Shown in pieces: positions 61,501 to 63,855 of a stretch of 64,000 nt of DNA (its first letter is position 1; each line of letters opens with the position of its first letter). The translations under genes and the position numbers were made by a program. The stretch comes from Bedellia somnulentella. Its lineage: Eukaryota > Arthropoda > Insecta > Lepidoptera > Bedelliidae. A model generated the notes under the pieces. That model searched no databases. It saw only the letters and a program-made list of their open reading frames with translations, and was not told where the DNA came from. Where the stretch lies: contig OY755175.1 of NCBI GenBank assembly GCA_963576735.1, forward strand, positions 13,222,401 to 13,286,400. The letters are read 5' to 3'.

Positions 61501-63669
61501 CTGAGTCGTAATTAAAATTGATAAGTTATATTACGTTGTCATCATAAGATGCGTGATGTGCTAACCTTGTTTTGGATGCAGAGTCTTTCCCAACCCAGAA
61601 ATTGAAGGAATTCAACAGCAATGGACAGTTTTAGATAAATATTGTCTCACCTTGTATTTGGATAGATTAGCTTTGTGTTCTGGTCCTTAGATCAGATGTG
61701 TAAAAAAGTAGTGTCGGCTTAGAATAGCACTACCCCGTTTCTTCCCATAGGTGTATGTAATAGTCGACTAAGGGTATTGGGGCTTTTTGGGAAATGCGTA
61801 TGGACACCCATCACCAAAAACATTTATTTTACAATCCTTTCCCCACTTAACTTCAAAAAGTGGCTGAGGAATTTCAAATTTCTTGGCTCTGTCTACCCCT
61901 ATTAGGGATTTATAGCCGTGAGTATATATGTATATGTATGCAAATGTAGTGGTTGTCCATGCATTTTTAATGCCTATCCTATAAATGTGAAAGTTTAGAT
62001 GTTTGTGCGTTTGAGGTAAAAAGACTTCTCTATTACAGAATGTATATGAATGAAATTTTTCAGAATGCTAGATAATGAAAAAAATTTGACCATTAAAATA
62101 TTCACGCCTGATTGAACTCAGAGTCCCGGAAAAAACACCTAAGTTTGTCATAAGCAAATTTACAATACAAAGTCTGTCAGGTCAGCTAGTATTATAAAAA
62201 GCAATGTTAGAATGGACTTCATGAGTGCCCCACAAGAGGCTTATACGGTGTATGTAGTCTAGAGTTAAATGCAGTTACTACCTATAAGAGTAGTGATGAA
62301 AGAGCTTTATAAGTTGTTTAAAATAAGCAAAAACCTTTTAAAATTTAAATGAAGACTTCTACTATTAAATTTAAACAATAACACACAGTGAAATAATAAG
62401 GCTACAAGTTTTAATTTAAATTAAAGGCTCATTTAAGACAAATCTTATGACTAGGGGTAGGGTCCCATACTCTTTCACTAACTATTTATCTTAGTTTTAA
62501 CACACAGATAATGGTTGCATTGCATGACACTATGAGGTGTTTAGTAATTCTTGAAACAAACCAAACATAGAATCACCCATATTTGTCTTTATAACACAAT
62601 TCCAACCCATCTCTAAATGGGAGGGATTTATTTATATAAACAGTCTTTATTACTCAGGACTATACTCATAGCGTTTCCTTTGAGTATTAACAGTTAATTT
62701 AAGTAGTAACTTGTTATTCCAAGTAGATATACATTTTATTGTCACTGTTAAATAGCCTTACTAATTCTGATAGCCAGGGAAGGGATCACACATCATATGT
62801 GTACCTTTTGAAACTACACAATATAAGAAATGTATGTTCTGATAACTAGTTTTTTTATGGTTCTTTATTTATTTCATATTCAGTAGGAGAATTTTTTGAG
62901 GATTGATAATTAAGTATGGTACTTTTTAGCCAGATTATCATTTGCTGGTTTTGGATTGTTTAAGGTGCAAAGTTTTAGGTATTGACTAATTTTTACAACA
63001 ACACCTTCCAAAGACAGTACTTTTTTTTGTGAACATCGATGGTGAAAATACCGCTACAATATATCTCGACGCAGGACAGACATCGTAAATTATTATCCAA
63101 TAGTGCAAAGTTTTTAAGAAATATACGAACTACCTAGGCAGTACTCACTTATTACTTACAATTCTATGTTAAATAAATAAATAAATAAATAAAAGAGGTA
63201 TTTATTAAACTTATATCTTTATCCACAGTTTCAGAATTGGGGTTGTTTACTAACGATAAGAAGAATGAGTGCAGCATTATCGATCGATTTACTTTCGAAC
63301 TAGCAGAATAAAAGCCGGGCCAGCGGCGGTAGACAGGTAAATATTATGTATAAAAGAGTCAACACAATCCGATTTAGATCATAACTTAAAGTGATACTAT
63401 TTTCTTTCGCAGAATATTATACAAAAAATATTAGCAAAGAACCGGCTGAATTATTTATAAATTAACGGTTTCAACATACCTGCAACGACTGTATCACTTA
63501 GATCAAACTTCACTGGTTTAGGGAACTCGCGCAATTTCCGTCCACTCAATTTCAATTCACCACTTAAAAATGCATCTTCTAATATTTTCTCTAAAGATTT
63601 AGTTAACTGACTATGTATATTACTGTGAACATTCATATTTACATTTATAAAAGTCTCTAACACGGCCAT
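10672..63669 (-). CDS. Lrch: Lrch: leucine-rich repeat and calponin-homology protein, 11 coding exons
   Basis: Splicing eleven exons gives 2664 nt (887 residues). Every junction keeps phase and every intron is GT-AG. Residues about 25-63 match the family N-terminus (SLEKILEDAFLSGELKLSGR, REFP). LRRs run from about 39 to 235, followed by the diagnostic RGRVHIFKYLE at about 238-248. A Ser/Pro/Asn-rich linker covers about 320-570. A basic segment (FTMKREFDKQKEE) leads into the CH domain at about 595-702, with SDGVVLCHLAN and RRNVDNFLEACRRIGV. The last 22 residues are hydrophobic and end at the stop. LRCH proteins in other animals act at the cell cortex; mammalian members bind DOCK-family exchange factors, and Drosophila Lrch affects cortical actin. 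Here introns 1 and 2 host other genes on the opposite strand. Transcript ends and alternative exons cannot be judged from sequence. Confidence 0.93.
11338..11631 (-). other. Lrch intron 10
   Basis: AT-rich, 294 bp, with no additional feature recognised. Confidence 0.8.
11632..11709 (-). CDS. Lrch: Lrch coding exon 10 (CH domain, middle)
   Basis: Acceptor ATTCCAG|CCA and donor GAAGAG|GTGAGG, phase 0 at both ends. It encodes 26 residues, PKLTMARCRRNVDNFLEACR then RIGVEE, the most conserved CH-domain helix of the family. Confidence 0.93.
11710..12948 (-). other. Lrch intron 9
   Basis: 1.24 kb. A degenerate SINE-A copy occupies about 12720-12890. The segment 12380-12590 ends in 'gacaaataaaaacatttatt' plus an ATT run, like the 3' end of an old plus-strand LINE. 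A 69-codon frame at 12009-12218 matches nothing I know. Confidence 0.6.
12720..12890 (+). repeat. SINE-A, degenerate partial copy
   Basis: It matches the body of the full copies at 32825 and 46758: 'atttatcatggctgttaacg' and 'atggcgataggcctg', then 'aacgtgggtgtctgaa..ccaggtga'. The tRNA head is not recognisable. It ends about 60 bp from the Lrch exon 9 donor. Confidence 0.65.
12949..13086 (-). CDS. Lrch: Lrch coding exon 9 (CH domain, first half)
   Basis: Acceptor TTTCCCAG|ATA and donor GCGCAG|GTATGA, phase 0 at both ends. It encodes IIESRLKMRLPEQLS, then SDGVVLCHLANAVRPRSVGS and VHVPSPAQ, the first half of a type-2-like CH fold. Confidence 0.93.
13087..13709 (-). other. Lrch intron 8
   Basis: 623 bp. 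A short minus-strand fragment resembling the start of family B ('gaaatctatgggttagtgtc') lies at about 13345-13410. Nothing else is recognised. Confidence 0.6.
13710..14325 (-). CDS. Lrch: Lrch coding exon 8 (Ser/Pro linker to CH domain)
   Basis: Acceptor CTTTTCCAG|A and donor AGAACG|GTTAGT. The open frame spans the whole exon: QYKEALRQQRQQDIYR, a long Ser/Asn/Pro stretch, then LSFTMKREFDKQKEETDLLL. The last part matches the basic helix in front of the CH domain. It leaves in phase 0. Confidence 0.9.
14326..14744 (-). other. Lrch intron 7
   Basis: 419 bp, AT-rich, no feature recognised. Confidence 0.7.
14745..14819 (-). CDS. Lrch: Lrch coding exon 7 (75-nt linker microexon)
   Basis: Acceptor CCTTTCAG|TG and donor CTACAG|GTATAT. 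It encodes VRISPEENELNGDDKNKLNH and ends QQTY plus two bases. Entry and exit phases match exons 6 and 8. Confidence 0.85.
14820..15560 (-). other. Lrch intron 6
   Basis: 741 bp, very AT-rich, no feature recognised. Confidence 0.7.
15561..15696 (-). CDS. Lrch: Lrch coding exon 6 (linker)
   Basis: Acceptor AAATACAG|GAGG and donor TACTGG|GTTAGT. It encodes GGGGEPCSGRSTPSTPST through PVLTG, a Gly/Ser/Pro linker. The acceptor has a weak pyrimidine tract, and a family B repeat lies about 40 bp upstream. Both neighbouring phases fit this choice exactly. Confidence 0.8.
15697..16356 (-). other. Lrch intron 5
   Basis: 660 bp, of which roughly 250 bp is a family B repeat (15733-15981). The remainder shows no feature. 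Confidence 0.7.
15733..15981 (-). repeat. Family B repeat, near full length
   Basis: On the minus strand it begins CATTGCTGTGCAGTGTCGGC and contains GGCGATGCGGTTGGAGACCC. It ends in a (TATG)n tail beside exon 6. The TATG tail stops about 40 bp from the exon 6 acceptor. Confidence 0.75.
16357..16606 (-). CDS. Lrch: Lrch coding exon 5 (post-LRR motif)
   Basis: Acceptor ATTTCAG|TTA and donor GAAG|GTGTGT. It encodes LCMRGRVHIFKYLEN, the strongly conserved segment after the LRRs. A polar linker follows with AVDSGYSTDGVDRRWSNE, matching the conserved DSGxxSD element of vertebrate LRCH. It leaves with one base of a Gly codon. Confidence 0.9.
16607..17515 (-). other. Lrch intron 4
   Basis: 909 bp, no repeat or gene recognised. 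Confidence 0.65.
17516..17652 (-). CDS. Lrch: Lrch coding exon 4 (last LRRs)
   Basis: Acceptor ATTCCAG|AA and donor ACTACA|GTAAGT. It encodes QITYLRLEHLDISCN through LRLDNNPLVSPPTT, the C-terminal LRR and cap. The exon leaves in phase 0. Confidence 0.92.
17653..18102 (-). other. Lrch intron 3
   Basis: 450 bp, no feature recognised. Confidence 0.7.
18103..18335 (-). CDS. Lrch: Lrch coding exon 3 (LRRs)
   Basis: Acceptor TTTCCAG|T and donor CCGTTGC|GTAAGT. It encodes SSNHLTELPREI followed by LRRs (LTSLPKEIG, LTHVPMTLG, LRALNLSNNQLGLLPL). It ends with one base of a codon that exon 4 completes to Gln. Confidence 0.92.
19355..20325 (+). mobile_element. Non-autonomous Helitron, 971 bp
   Basis: It begins TCTATACTTATAATAAATCT and ends CTAG after a GC-richer segment (CCCGTGCGAAGCTGGGACGA) that can fold into a short hairpin. 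The host base before it is A and the one after is T, the Helitron target. It includes a (GTCT)n microsatellite at 19477-19507. It has no replicase frame. Confidence 0.7.
19477..19507 (+). repeat. (GTCT)n microsatellite
   Basis: About seven uninterrupted TGTC units inside the Helitron near its 5' end. It is a common position for such a run in lepidopteran copies of this element type. Confidence 0.9.
24270..25230 (+). repeat. Three-copy degenerate tandem repeat
   Basis: The block 'caggggccatgacgt' recurs at 24312, 24723 and 25013 (the last diverged). Each is followed by a shared 'tcacc.atttgg..aggcaac', a 'tttgagaaaatgcgt'-like block and 'atcacaacgtgact'. The first spacing is 411 bp and the second is 290 bp. 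The extra roughly 120 bp in copy 1 corresponds to the palindrome at 24487-24619. No coding frame is conserved between copies. Confidence 0.7.
24487..24619. repeat. 45-bp inverted repeat (foldback) with 43-bp spacer
   Basis: The left arm is 24487-24531 and the right arm 24575-24619. The arms begin CCCGATTTCTGAATTGAG and end AACTTAAGTAT on the respective strands, with about three mismatches. It could be a small foldback element or the terminal repeats of a tiny MITE. Confidence 0.85.
25195..25455 (+). repeat. About 200-bp direct duplication
   Basis: 'gatcttaaaatcgataa' with 'cgctaaaattacaatantat' occurs at 25195 and again at about 25396. Each copy is followed by the family B start 'tgtcggcttacaataagcac' (25355 and 25457). 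The duplication therefore happened after a family B insertion. Confidence 0.7.
25456..25661 (+). repeat. Family B repeat
   Basis: It starts TGTCGGCTTACAATAAGCAC, has the core GGCGATGCGGTTGGAGACCC, and ends in a TATATGTATG tail with a small internal deletion before the tail. Confidence 0.75.
27125..27392 (-). repeat. Family B repeat, near full length
   Basis: Minus-strand copy with a long (ACAT)n tail at 27128-27148 and the family B core at about 27255-27285. The 5' end CATTGCCGTGTAGTGCCGGC lies at about 27388. Confidence 0.8.
27930..28314 (+). promoter_or_regulatory. CpG-rich promoter region of the MADF-BESS gene
   Basis: This is the only strongly GC- and CpG-rich stretch of the neighbourhood (many CG dinucleotides, for example 'gatgcgggcggtcaccgccc'). 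It directly precedes the ATG at 28315. No TATA box is obvious at a convincing distance, which fits a dispersed housekeeping-type promoter. The transcription start is not determined. Confidence 0.55.
28315..30287 (+). CDS. MADF-BESS domain transcription factor, two exons
   Basis: Exon 1 is 28315-28495 and exon 2 is 29749-30287 (GT-AG, phase 1), together 239 residues. Residues 1-90 form a MADF domain: FEYDPEKLIYEVKKRPGLWD, then RQRLWVEIVKEV, and across the junction LQKKWKSIRDCFQKYM. This is the Myb/SANT-like DNA-binding fold of Adf-1 proteins. An acidic Ser/Asp-rich middle (about 108-160) follows, then a BESS motif near residues 196-228 (DPDKLFLLSLLPHLKSIP), which mediates protein-protein contacts. 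The gene lies wholly inside Lrch intron 2, antisense to it. A polyadenylation hexamer lies at about 30423. Insect genomes carry many such factors, so orthology cannot be assigned. Confidence 0.88.
28893..28940 (+). repeat. Family B 3'-end fragment
   Basis: 'tctggctacccctttttggg' followed by 'atatatattgtatgg' matches the 3' end of family B. The rest is absent or decayed. Confidence 0.45.
30497..30735 (+). repeat. Family B repeat
   Basis: It starts TAGTGTCCGCTTAGAATAGC, has the core 'gagcgatgtggcgggagaccc', and ends 'agccctgagtatgttg'. It sits about 200 bp after the MADF-BESS stop, just beyond its probable polyadenylation site. Confidence 0.75.
31040..31184 (-). CDS. Lrch: Lrch coding exon 2 (LRRs)
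   Basis: Acceptor TTTGCAG|ACC and donor CTCAG|GTAACT. It encodes DLSKNQFTELPEEV, then two leucine-rich repeats ending TFLDL. It enters in phase 1 and leaves with two bases (AG), which exon 3 completes to Ser. It is short and frame-broken, so it is not visible as an open reading frame on its own. Confidence 0.9.
31280..31490 (-). repeat. Family B repeat, diverged
   Basis: Minus-strand copy with the tail 'tatacatatactcacgg', a shortened middle, and the 5' end 'gggttagtgttattctaagc'. It lies about 100 bp upstream of the Lrch exon 2 acceptor. Confidence 0.65.
32575..32793 (+). repeat. Family B repeat, diverged at 5' end
   Basis: 'tgtcgtaagaggcgactaag' with 'gggcgatgctttcggagaccc' and the end 'cttgagtatataaatg'. 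A SINE-A copy inserts just downstream (32825). Confidence 0.7.
32825..33187 (+). mobile_element. SINE-A, full length, with 11-bp TSD
   Basis: tRNA-derived SINE, 363 bp. Box A-like TAGCCCAGTGGGTAG and box B-like GTGTTCAAATCCTAGG lie in the first 70 bp. A conserved body and a TTATG-type tail follow. It is flanked by the direct repeat TATCTAACTTC at 32814-32824 and 33188-33198. It is very similar to the copy at 46758, so both are young. Confidence 0.88.
35638..35795 (+). mobile_element. SINE-A, 5'-truncated, with 12-bp TSD
   Basis: Only the last 158 bp of SINE-A are present ('acggcgataggcctgccccc' to 'aacgtttatgtttatgtt'). They are bounded by ATGCCAAATTGT at 35626-35637 and 35796-35807. This is one complete insertion event, truncated at its 5' end during reverse transcription. 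Confidence 0.88.
36018..36068 (-). repeat. Family B 3'-end fragment
   Basis: 'ctcacggctataatcccaaa' followed by 'atgggacagacagg' matches the complement of the family B 3' end. It lies directly next to the LINE 3' end at 36084. Confidence 0.5.
36084..36260 (-). mobile_element. LINE 3'-UTR fragment with (TTCTA)n tail
   Basis: A (TAGAA)n run at 36084-36106 is followed by 'taactctttattgcacatc' and 'ctcttccagacaaccttt'. This is an arrangement seen at the 3' ends of lepidopteran Jockey-like LINEs read on the minus strand. It has no open reading frame. The family call is from memory. Confidence 0.5.
36803..37022 (+). repeat. Family B repeat, well preserved
   Basis: It starts TAGTGTCGGCTTAGAATAGC. 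It contains GTACGTAAGAGGCGACTAAC and GGCGATGCGGTTGGAGACCC, and ends 'gccgtgagtatatgtatat'. It is nearly identical to the copy cut by the window end at 63856. Confidence 0.85.
37366..37710 (-). repeat. SINE-A, old copy
   Basis: A degenerate full-length minus-strand SINE-A. The 3' part 'ggtcctaatacttctgaaca' and the middle 'aggcctatcaccgttttgta' are recognisable. A box B-like 'ggatttgaactcgcg' lies at about 37640. Much diverged from the young copies. Confidence 0.65.
38658..38917. repeat. 87-bp perfect inverted repeat around a tRNA-like unit
   Basis: Arms 38658-38744 and 38831-38917 are exact reverse complements over 87 bp, separated by 86 bp. Each arm carries the 3' two-thirds of a tRNA-like sequence (box B GGTTCGAATCC). 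The arms would form a very stable cruciform or hairpin. Confidence 0.95.
38809..38881 (+). pseudogene. tRNA-like sequence, copy 1
   Basis: The 73-nt unit has a perfect 7-bp acceptor stem (GACACTG/CAGTGTC), a D arm GCTC..GAGC, and a T arm GCGGG-TTCGAAT-CCCGC. Both pol III boxes are present (TAGCTCAGTTGG and GGTTCGAATCC). The anticodon arm is abnormal: only CGGG/CCCG pair, the loop is eight bases (GGCGTATA), and the universal U33 is missing. I therefore call it a tRNA pseudogene or SINE head, not a working tRNA. Confidence 0.6.
39126..39198 (+). pseudogene. tRNA-like sequence, copy 2
   Basis: Identical to the unit at 38809-38881 and part of the second 222-bp direct repeat. It has the same abnormal anticodon arm. 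Confidence 0.6.
39602..39656 (+). promoter_or_regulatory. ISL2EU left subterminal repeat with CRE palindrome
   Basis: It contains the full CRE-like palindrome GTGACGTCAC (39632-39641) followed by TCCGATAGTAAACAAT. About 140 bp upstream of the nuclease ATG. It is matched in inverted orientation at 43695-43745. Confidence 0.6.
39783..41196 (+). CDS. SWIM/YqaJ nuclease gene of the transposon, frameshifted
   Basis: Exon 1 is 39783-39910 (MEDGFVKAES...). The donor is GTAAGT and the acceptor at 40027 is TCATCAG. Exon 2 continues through a zinc-binding SWIM-like motif (CHDCPSSEGGCKH, about 40200-40240). The frame then stops at 40388. An overlapping +1 frame starting by 40357 carries the remainder to 41196. 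This holds a YqaJ-type PD-(D/E)XK nuclease domain: RYGRITASKCYE, then GSPDG with Asp, FEIKCPS with Glu and Lys, and AQVQMQMY. The break lies in an A-run at about 40377-40384 and looks like a single inserted base. It could also be a sequencing error or a tiny unusual intron. Proteins of this type accompany transposases in ISL2EU elements; their exact role is not settled. Confidence 0.78.
41714..43665 (-). CDS. THAP-domain DDE transposase, three exons
   Basis: Exons are 43465-43665, 43057-43297 and 41714-42957, all GT-AG with consistent phases, giving about 561 residues. Exon 1 encodes a THAP zinc finger (CLVPECSN, then W, then CEDHFD). Exon 2 completes it with LENDMENYTKYKIMGSVKRI, a well-known continuation. 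Exon 3 contains a helix-turn-helix (ISERNILLCLMQIKLNRTFA) and a DDE_Tnp_4-type core. The catalytic acids are in CIIDCLE, ILADRGF and HVERVIRRLR (about D393, D468 and E516). No disabling change is visible, so the enzyme may be functional. A start at 43656 (MSSNVYHW) is equally possible. Confidence 0.87.
43695..43745 (-). promoter_or_regulatory. ISL2EU right subterminal repeat with CRE palindrome
   Basis: It contains GTGACGTCAC (43711-43720) with TTCGTTAGTAAACAAT reading inward on the minus strand. It is the inverted counterpart of 39602-39656 and lies about 45 bp upstream of the transposase ATG. Confidence 0.6.
45173..45424 (+). mobile_element. RTE-like LINE 3' end, degenerate
   Basis: Frames here resemble the C-terminus of RTE-type ORF2: GRRSVGRPSTK at about 45264, and KDRELWKSLEEALV at about 45347 in another frame. 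A GATGATGATGG tail follows. In-frame stops and a frame change show it is dead. Confidence 0.55.
46190..46245 (+). mobile_element. Degenerate Helitron 3' end
   Basis: 'ctacccgagcaaagctggga' followed by 'cgttccacta' matches the terminus of the Helitron at 19355-20325 (CCCGTGCGAAGCTGGGACGA). The final CTAG has decayed to CTAC. The 5' boundary is not identifiable. Confidence 0.45.
46758..47124 (+). mobile_element. SINE-A, full length, with 14-bp TSD
   Basis: 367-bp copy with box A-like TAGCCCAGTGGGTAG and box B-like GTGTTCAAATCCTGGG. It ends in a (TTATG)n tail and is flanked by GTTTCTAATCGCAA at 46744-46757 and 47125-47138. It lies about 310 bp upstream of the kinase ATG, so it may overlap or abut its promoter. 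Confidence 0.9.
47405..47420 (+). promoter_or_regulatory. CRE-like half site upstream of the kinase gene
   Basis: 'gcgacgtcatat' contains ACGTCA, a CRE-like core, about 20 bp before the ATG. It may be chance and no other promoter element is evident. Confidence 0.25.
47436..48548 (+). CDS. PKA catalytic-subunit-like Ser/Thr kinase, single exon
   Basis: 370 residues in one exon. It shows every landmark of an active AGC kinase. The glycine loop is GTGAFGRV (70-77), with Lys92 (AMKVLEK) and Glu111. The catalytic loop is YRDLKPEN (184-191), followed by DFG (204-206). The activation-loop segment RTWTLCGTPEYLAPE has Thr217, the PDK1-type phosphosite. The C-terminal tail has PGDTSNFERY and ends FANF, a variant of the PKA hydrophobic motif FxxF. 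PKA C subunits phosphorylate R-R-x-S/T targets and are held inactive by regulatory subunits until cAMP binds. Divergence from canonical PKA-C (HLRKMKKFDEN, CKVVLGR) and the lack of introns point to a retrogene paralogue. It is nested antisense in Lrch intron 1. A polyadenylation signal (AATAAA) lies near 48640. No remnant poly(A) or target duplication is visible. Confidence 0.9.
   Translation: MYSKRSIAPTRDGSRSYQDAPDSRYGYTEQQQKQYAEYLVRLKKEFEQRFENPPTPNVSFSDFEKIKTLGTGAFGRVMLLKHNKSNKYFAMKVLEKEKIVKLKQIDHTLNEKRILEAIRFPFMVSMECSNKDNSYLYFVMPFITGGEMFTHLRKMKKFDENLSKFYASQVVLALEYLHFCNLIYRDLKPENILIDSTGYLKITDFGFCKVVLGRTWTLCGTPEYLAPELIMSKGYGCSVDWWSFGVLLYEMNAGFPPFYADDPMKTYEKIVAGKYRCPSSFTPELRDLLKNILQVDITKRYGLLKNGILDYKNHNWFRGIEWDTVLNGRYPPPFVPKCKTPGDTSNFERYDELPIRPDTFCRYESEFANF
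49797..49946. mobile_element. MITE, about 150 bp, TA target duplication
   Basis: The GC-rich terminal inverted repeats start ACACACTGAG on both strands and continue CCGCCGACAT..CCGGC in each arm. The outermost A and T can be read as a TA duplication (left TA|CACACTGAG, right CTCAGTGTG|TA), as in Tc1/mariner-type MITEs. No coding capacity. Confidence 0.75.
54474..57404 (-). CDS. LINE ORF2: endonuclease and reverse transcriptase
   Basis: 976 residues. Residues 38-240 form an APE-like endonuclease: QNIRS with Asn42, TECW with Glu71, YRSP, GDLNID, and TDHRAV with Asp234/His235. Residues about 455-760 form a reverse transcriptase: APGWDNIS, NNYRPISLLP, FLDLKKAFD with Asp600, YGVPQGSILGPSLFLIY, and YADD at 689-692. 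A C-terminal extension lacks RNase H. The set of motifs fits the Jockey superfamily (CR1/Daphne-like). The clade needs a tree. It nicks target DNA and primes reverse transcription there. Confidence 0.92.
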   Translation of the reverse strand: MTHQIIYDLDNIKFGESHSCDVELCSQLICNEKGTLKILTQNIRSIHKNFDDFLILLTRFNVPFDIIILTECWLQNRAHSLPTLTGYKLHSSTKLHNQNDGIIIYVRDTLNFTIEEICVNESNCLGLISKDLVILSFYRSPSFRKLDNFLQSLNSILHAFASTKNIVLTGDLNIDIITENNDSSIQEYLNICAFHGISPAHTFPTHNSGSCLDHVMIKTNYLTHTFVTNSTITDHRAVLLTLNLKLTHNKCRRSYSSVNMQNVRRDLIQIEFSTICNNTDVNFSMNYVTDCVQNAIAKNTSTFRQSRKYQIIKPWITPGLIRCIKHRDKLHKRYMLEPTNNTIILIYKRYRNFCNKILKNVKCEYEKKELQSAGSNNKLIWNFIKQKTCTTKHNDIPNELFNLRSTPTQSAEFINNFFINIGKNLSEQANFEKYYKANSKHPSRLKSFVMIDTDVSEVEGIINNLKSNSAPGWDNISCKVLKFCKDILAPPLTLIFQNCLSQGIFPESLKKAVVIPIYKSGDKNQPNNYRPISLLPTFSKILEKIMNSRLIKYLDEISFLSSCQFGFRKKLSTDDAVHCLTNEIVQNLDKGMHVIGIFLDLKKAFDTISIPILLQKLENIGIRDTQLKLFESYLSNRLQCLKIGDNYSTFSKNHPYGVPQGSILGPSLFLIYINELCNLQLNNGTIVSYADDTALLFSAKTIDEAYKFAQFGFSIVNDWLFNNFLSLNTDKTMYMIFARNTSTPLLANTPLYAHHRTCTNSAPCPCSTISKAINIKYLGITLDVTLTFKVHINALCNRIRKLIVIFKKLRHICDYALIKQIYQALGQSLLTYCIKSWGGAGITTMLKLERAQRALLKVATARPFYFPTTELYKQCKVLTVRQLFILFTVLKQHASLYFNPDTLNRRRKDIVCLNTYSAKFSITNRFFIFLGPYLYNKINRLLVLYNLNNFECKKKLQSWLLNLTYTESEELLNIIS
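57515..58774 (-). CDS. LINE ORF1: nucleic-acid-binding protein with zinc knuckles
   Basis: 419 residues. A coiled-coil-like stretch covers about 95-145 (KIQNLYQKIEVLEQKQGDLE). Two RRM-like blocks follow (about 168-235 and 247-320; RPRIVVVGVPTNLSEKEV). Three cysteine/histidine knuckles lie at 339-352 (CFKCQQYGHSAKFC), 358-372 (CGHCGETGHSIKEC) and 381-400. It is expected to coat the element RNA. The start ATG at 58774 is the first in frame, and ORF2 begins 110 bp after the stop. Confidence 0.88.
   Translation of the reverse strand: MEGSPFNRSGLTRRSPPPQCTEDNMDQAPSASSKHQDSSVVSTTDIQYWMDTIEACLQKICQVSTEGKLNSDQKLCISNLCRKIGNGTGQMAVHYQSAKQHLLLAQSKIQNLYQKIEVLEQKQGDLETIQDLKQTIRNSLESQTKTNTSFADMVKKGPNDFVRPQNLASITIFPKDKQKSSDETKSLVQKIICPEEMKLQVRGLRKTKNGGVIISTESQQDIEKIKSSNKLSSNDLTLEESNQRRPRIVVVGVPTNLSEKEVFQCLYEQNLADKYPDSTFDKFLSSIKLSHKGGKKQGKYCHYIIEVPAGIRKCLMNQKRIFINWTSCKIRDFTLVTRCFKCQQYGHSAKFCREADQVCGHCGETGHSIKECIKKSQEPTCATCKRFKKTSNHPTGDPECPARKNAELRYINSINYEGA
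59155..59313 (-). repeat. SINE-A, 5'-truncated copy
   Basis: Minus-strand SINE-A 3' part: 'acgttcacgccgaaaatccc', 'ggtactaatacttctgaaca', 'cccacgttttgcatggacag' and 'cctatcgccg'. The head is missing. It lies about 350 bp upstream of the LINE 5' region. Confidence 0.8.
59445..59785 (+). repeat. SINE-A, full-length older copy
   Basis: A diverged full copy: box A-like 'cgctgaataggtagaacac', box B-like 'ggattcaaaacccgg', and the body 'gtgtggttaatttatcatgg' through 'gttcagaagcattagtatc'. It is clearly older than the copies at 32825 and 46758. Confidence 0.75.
61363..61478. mobile_element. MITE, about 116 bp, TA target duplication
   Basis: Ends GCATGAGGC on both strands, imperfect inverted repeats continuing into a GAGAGCG block, and TA on each side (61361-61362 and 61479-61480). 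No coding capacity. Confidence 0.6.
61711..61945 (+). repeat. Family B repeat
   Basis: It starts TAGTGTCGGCTTAGAATAGC and has the middle 'ggtattggggctttttggg' with a deleted GGCGATG segment. It ends 'gccgtgagtatatatgtata'. A short Helitron follows. Confidence 0.8.
61977..62189 (+). mobile_element. Short non-autonomous Helitron, 213 bp
   Basis: It begins TCCTATAAATGTGAAAGTTT, a shortened version of the common lepidopteran Helitron 5' end. It ends CAGCTAG, with A before and T after. The hairpin near the 3' end is weak. Confidence 0.5.
63171..63193 (+). repeat. (AAAT)n microsatellite
   Basis: Five to six uninterrupted AAAT units in Lrch intron 1, near exon 1. Confidence 0.9.
63480..63669 (-). 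CDS. Lrch: Lrch coding exon 1 (N-terminus)
   Basis: Starts at the ATG of MAVLETF and encodes residues 1-63 plus one base. The donor is GCAG|GTATGT. The next exon supplies the two bases that complete an Asp codon, giving VVADLSKNQ across the junction. It contains SLEKILEDAF and GRKLREFP, typical of the family start. It is the first in-frame ATG downstream of the presumed 5' UTR. No confident promoter element is visible upstream to 63855. Confidence 0.9.
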
Positions 63670-63855
63670 ATTCTTTTGAAATAAAACAGAAACTGACTGA
63701 ATTGAACGATTGAGCTGAATTGAATGGAAAAAGGATGGAGGCTAATTGAGTGAGTAGTAGCTGGATTGGAATGAAATAGAGAACGACGACTGTTGAATGA
63801 GCAAATCAAATTAATGTTGTCATATAAAAATTAAGTTATTTGGACTCGGCTGCTG
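63670..63855 (-). promoter_or_regulatory. Presumed Lrch 5' UTR and proximal promoter
   Basis: The sequence immediately upstream of the Lrch ATG. No in-frame stop is evident close to the ATG, so the true start could lie further upstream. No TATA box or initiator stands out. A family B repeat begins at 63856 and would bound any proximal promoter. Confidence 0.35.

Larger units (their letters stand above)
31185..63479 (-). other. Lrch intron 1 (32.3 kb)
   Basis: It contains SINE-A and family B copies, the tRNA-like inverted/direct repeat (38.66-39.28 kb), an ISL2EU-type transposon (39440-43891), an RTE-like fragment, the PKA-like kinase gene, MITEs and a full LINE. Stretches in which I see nothing identifiable are 33199-35620, 37750-38657, 43892-45172, 48660-49796, 49947-54180, 59786-61362 and 62190-63479. 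The last shows only an (AAAT)n run at 63171-63193. Confidence 0.8.
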
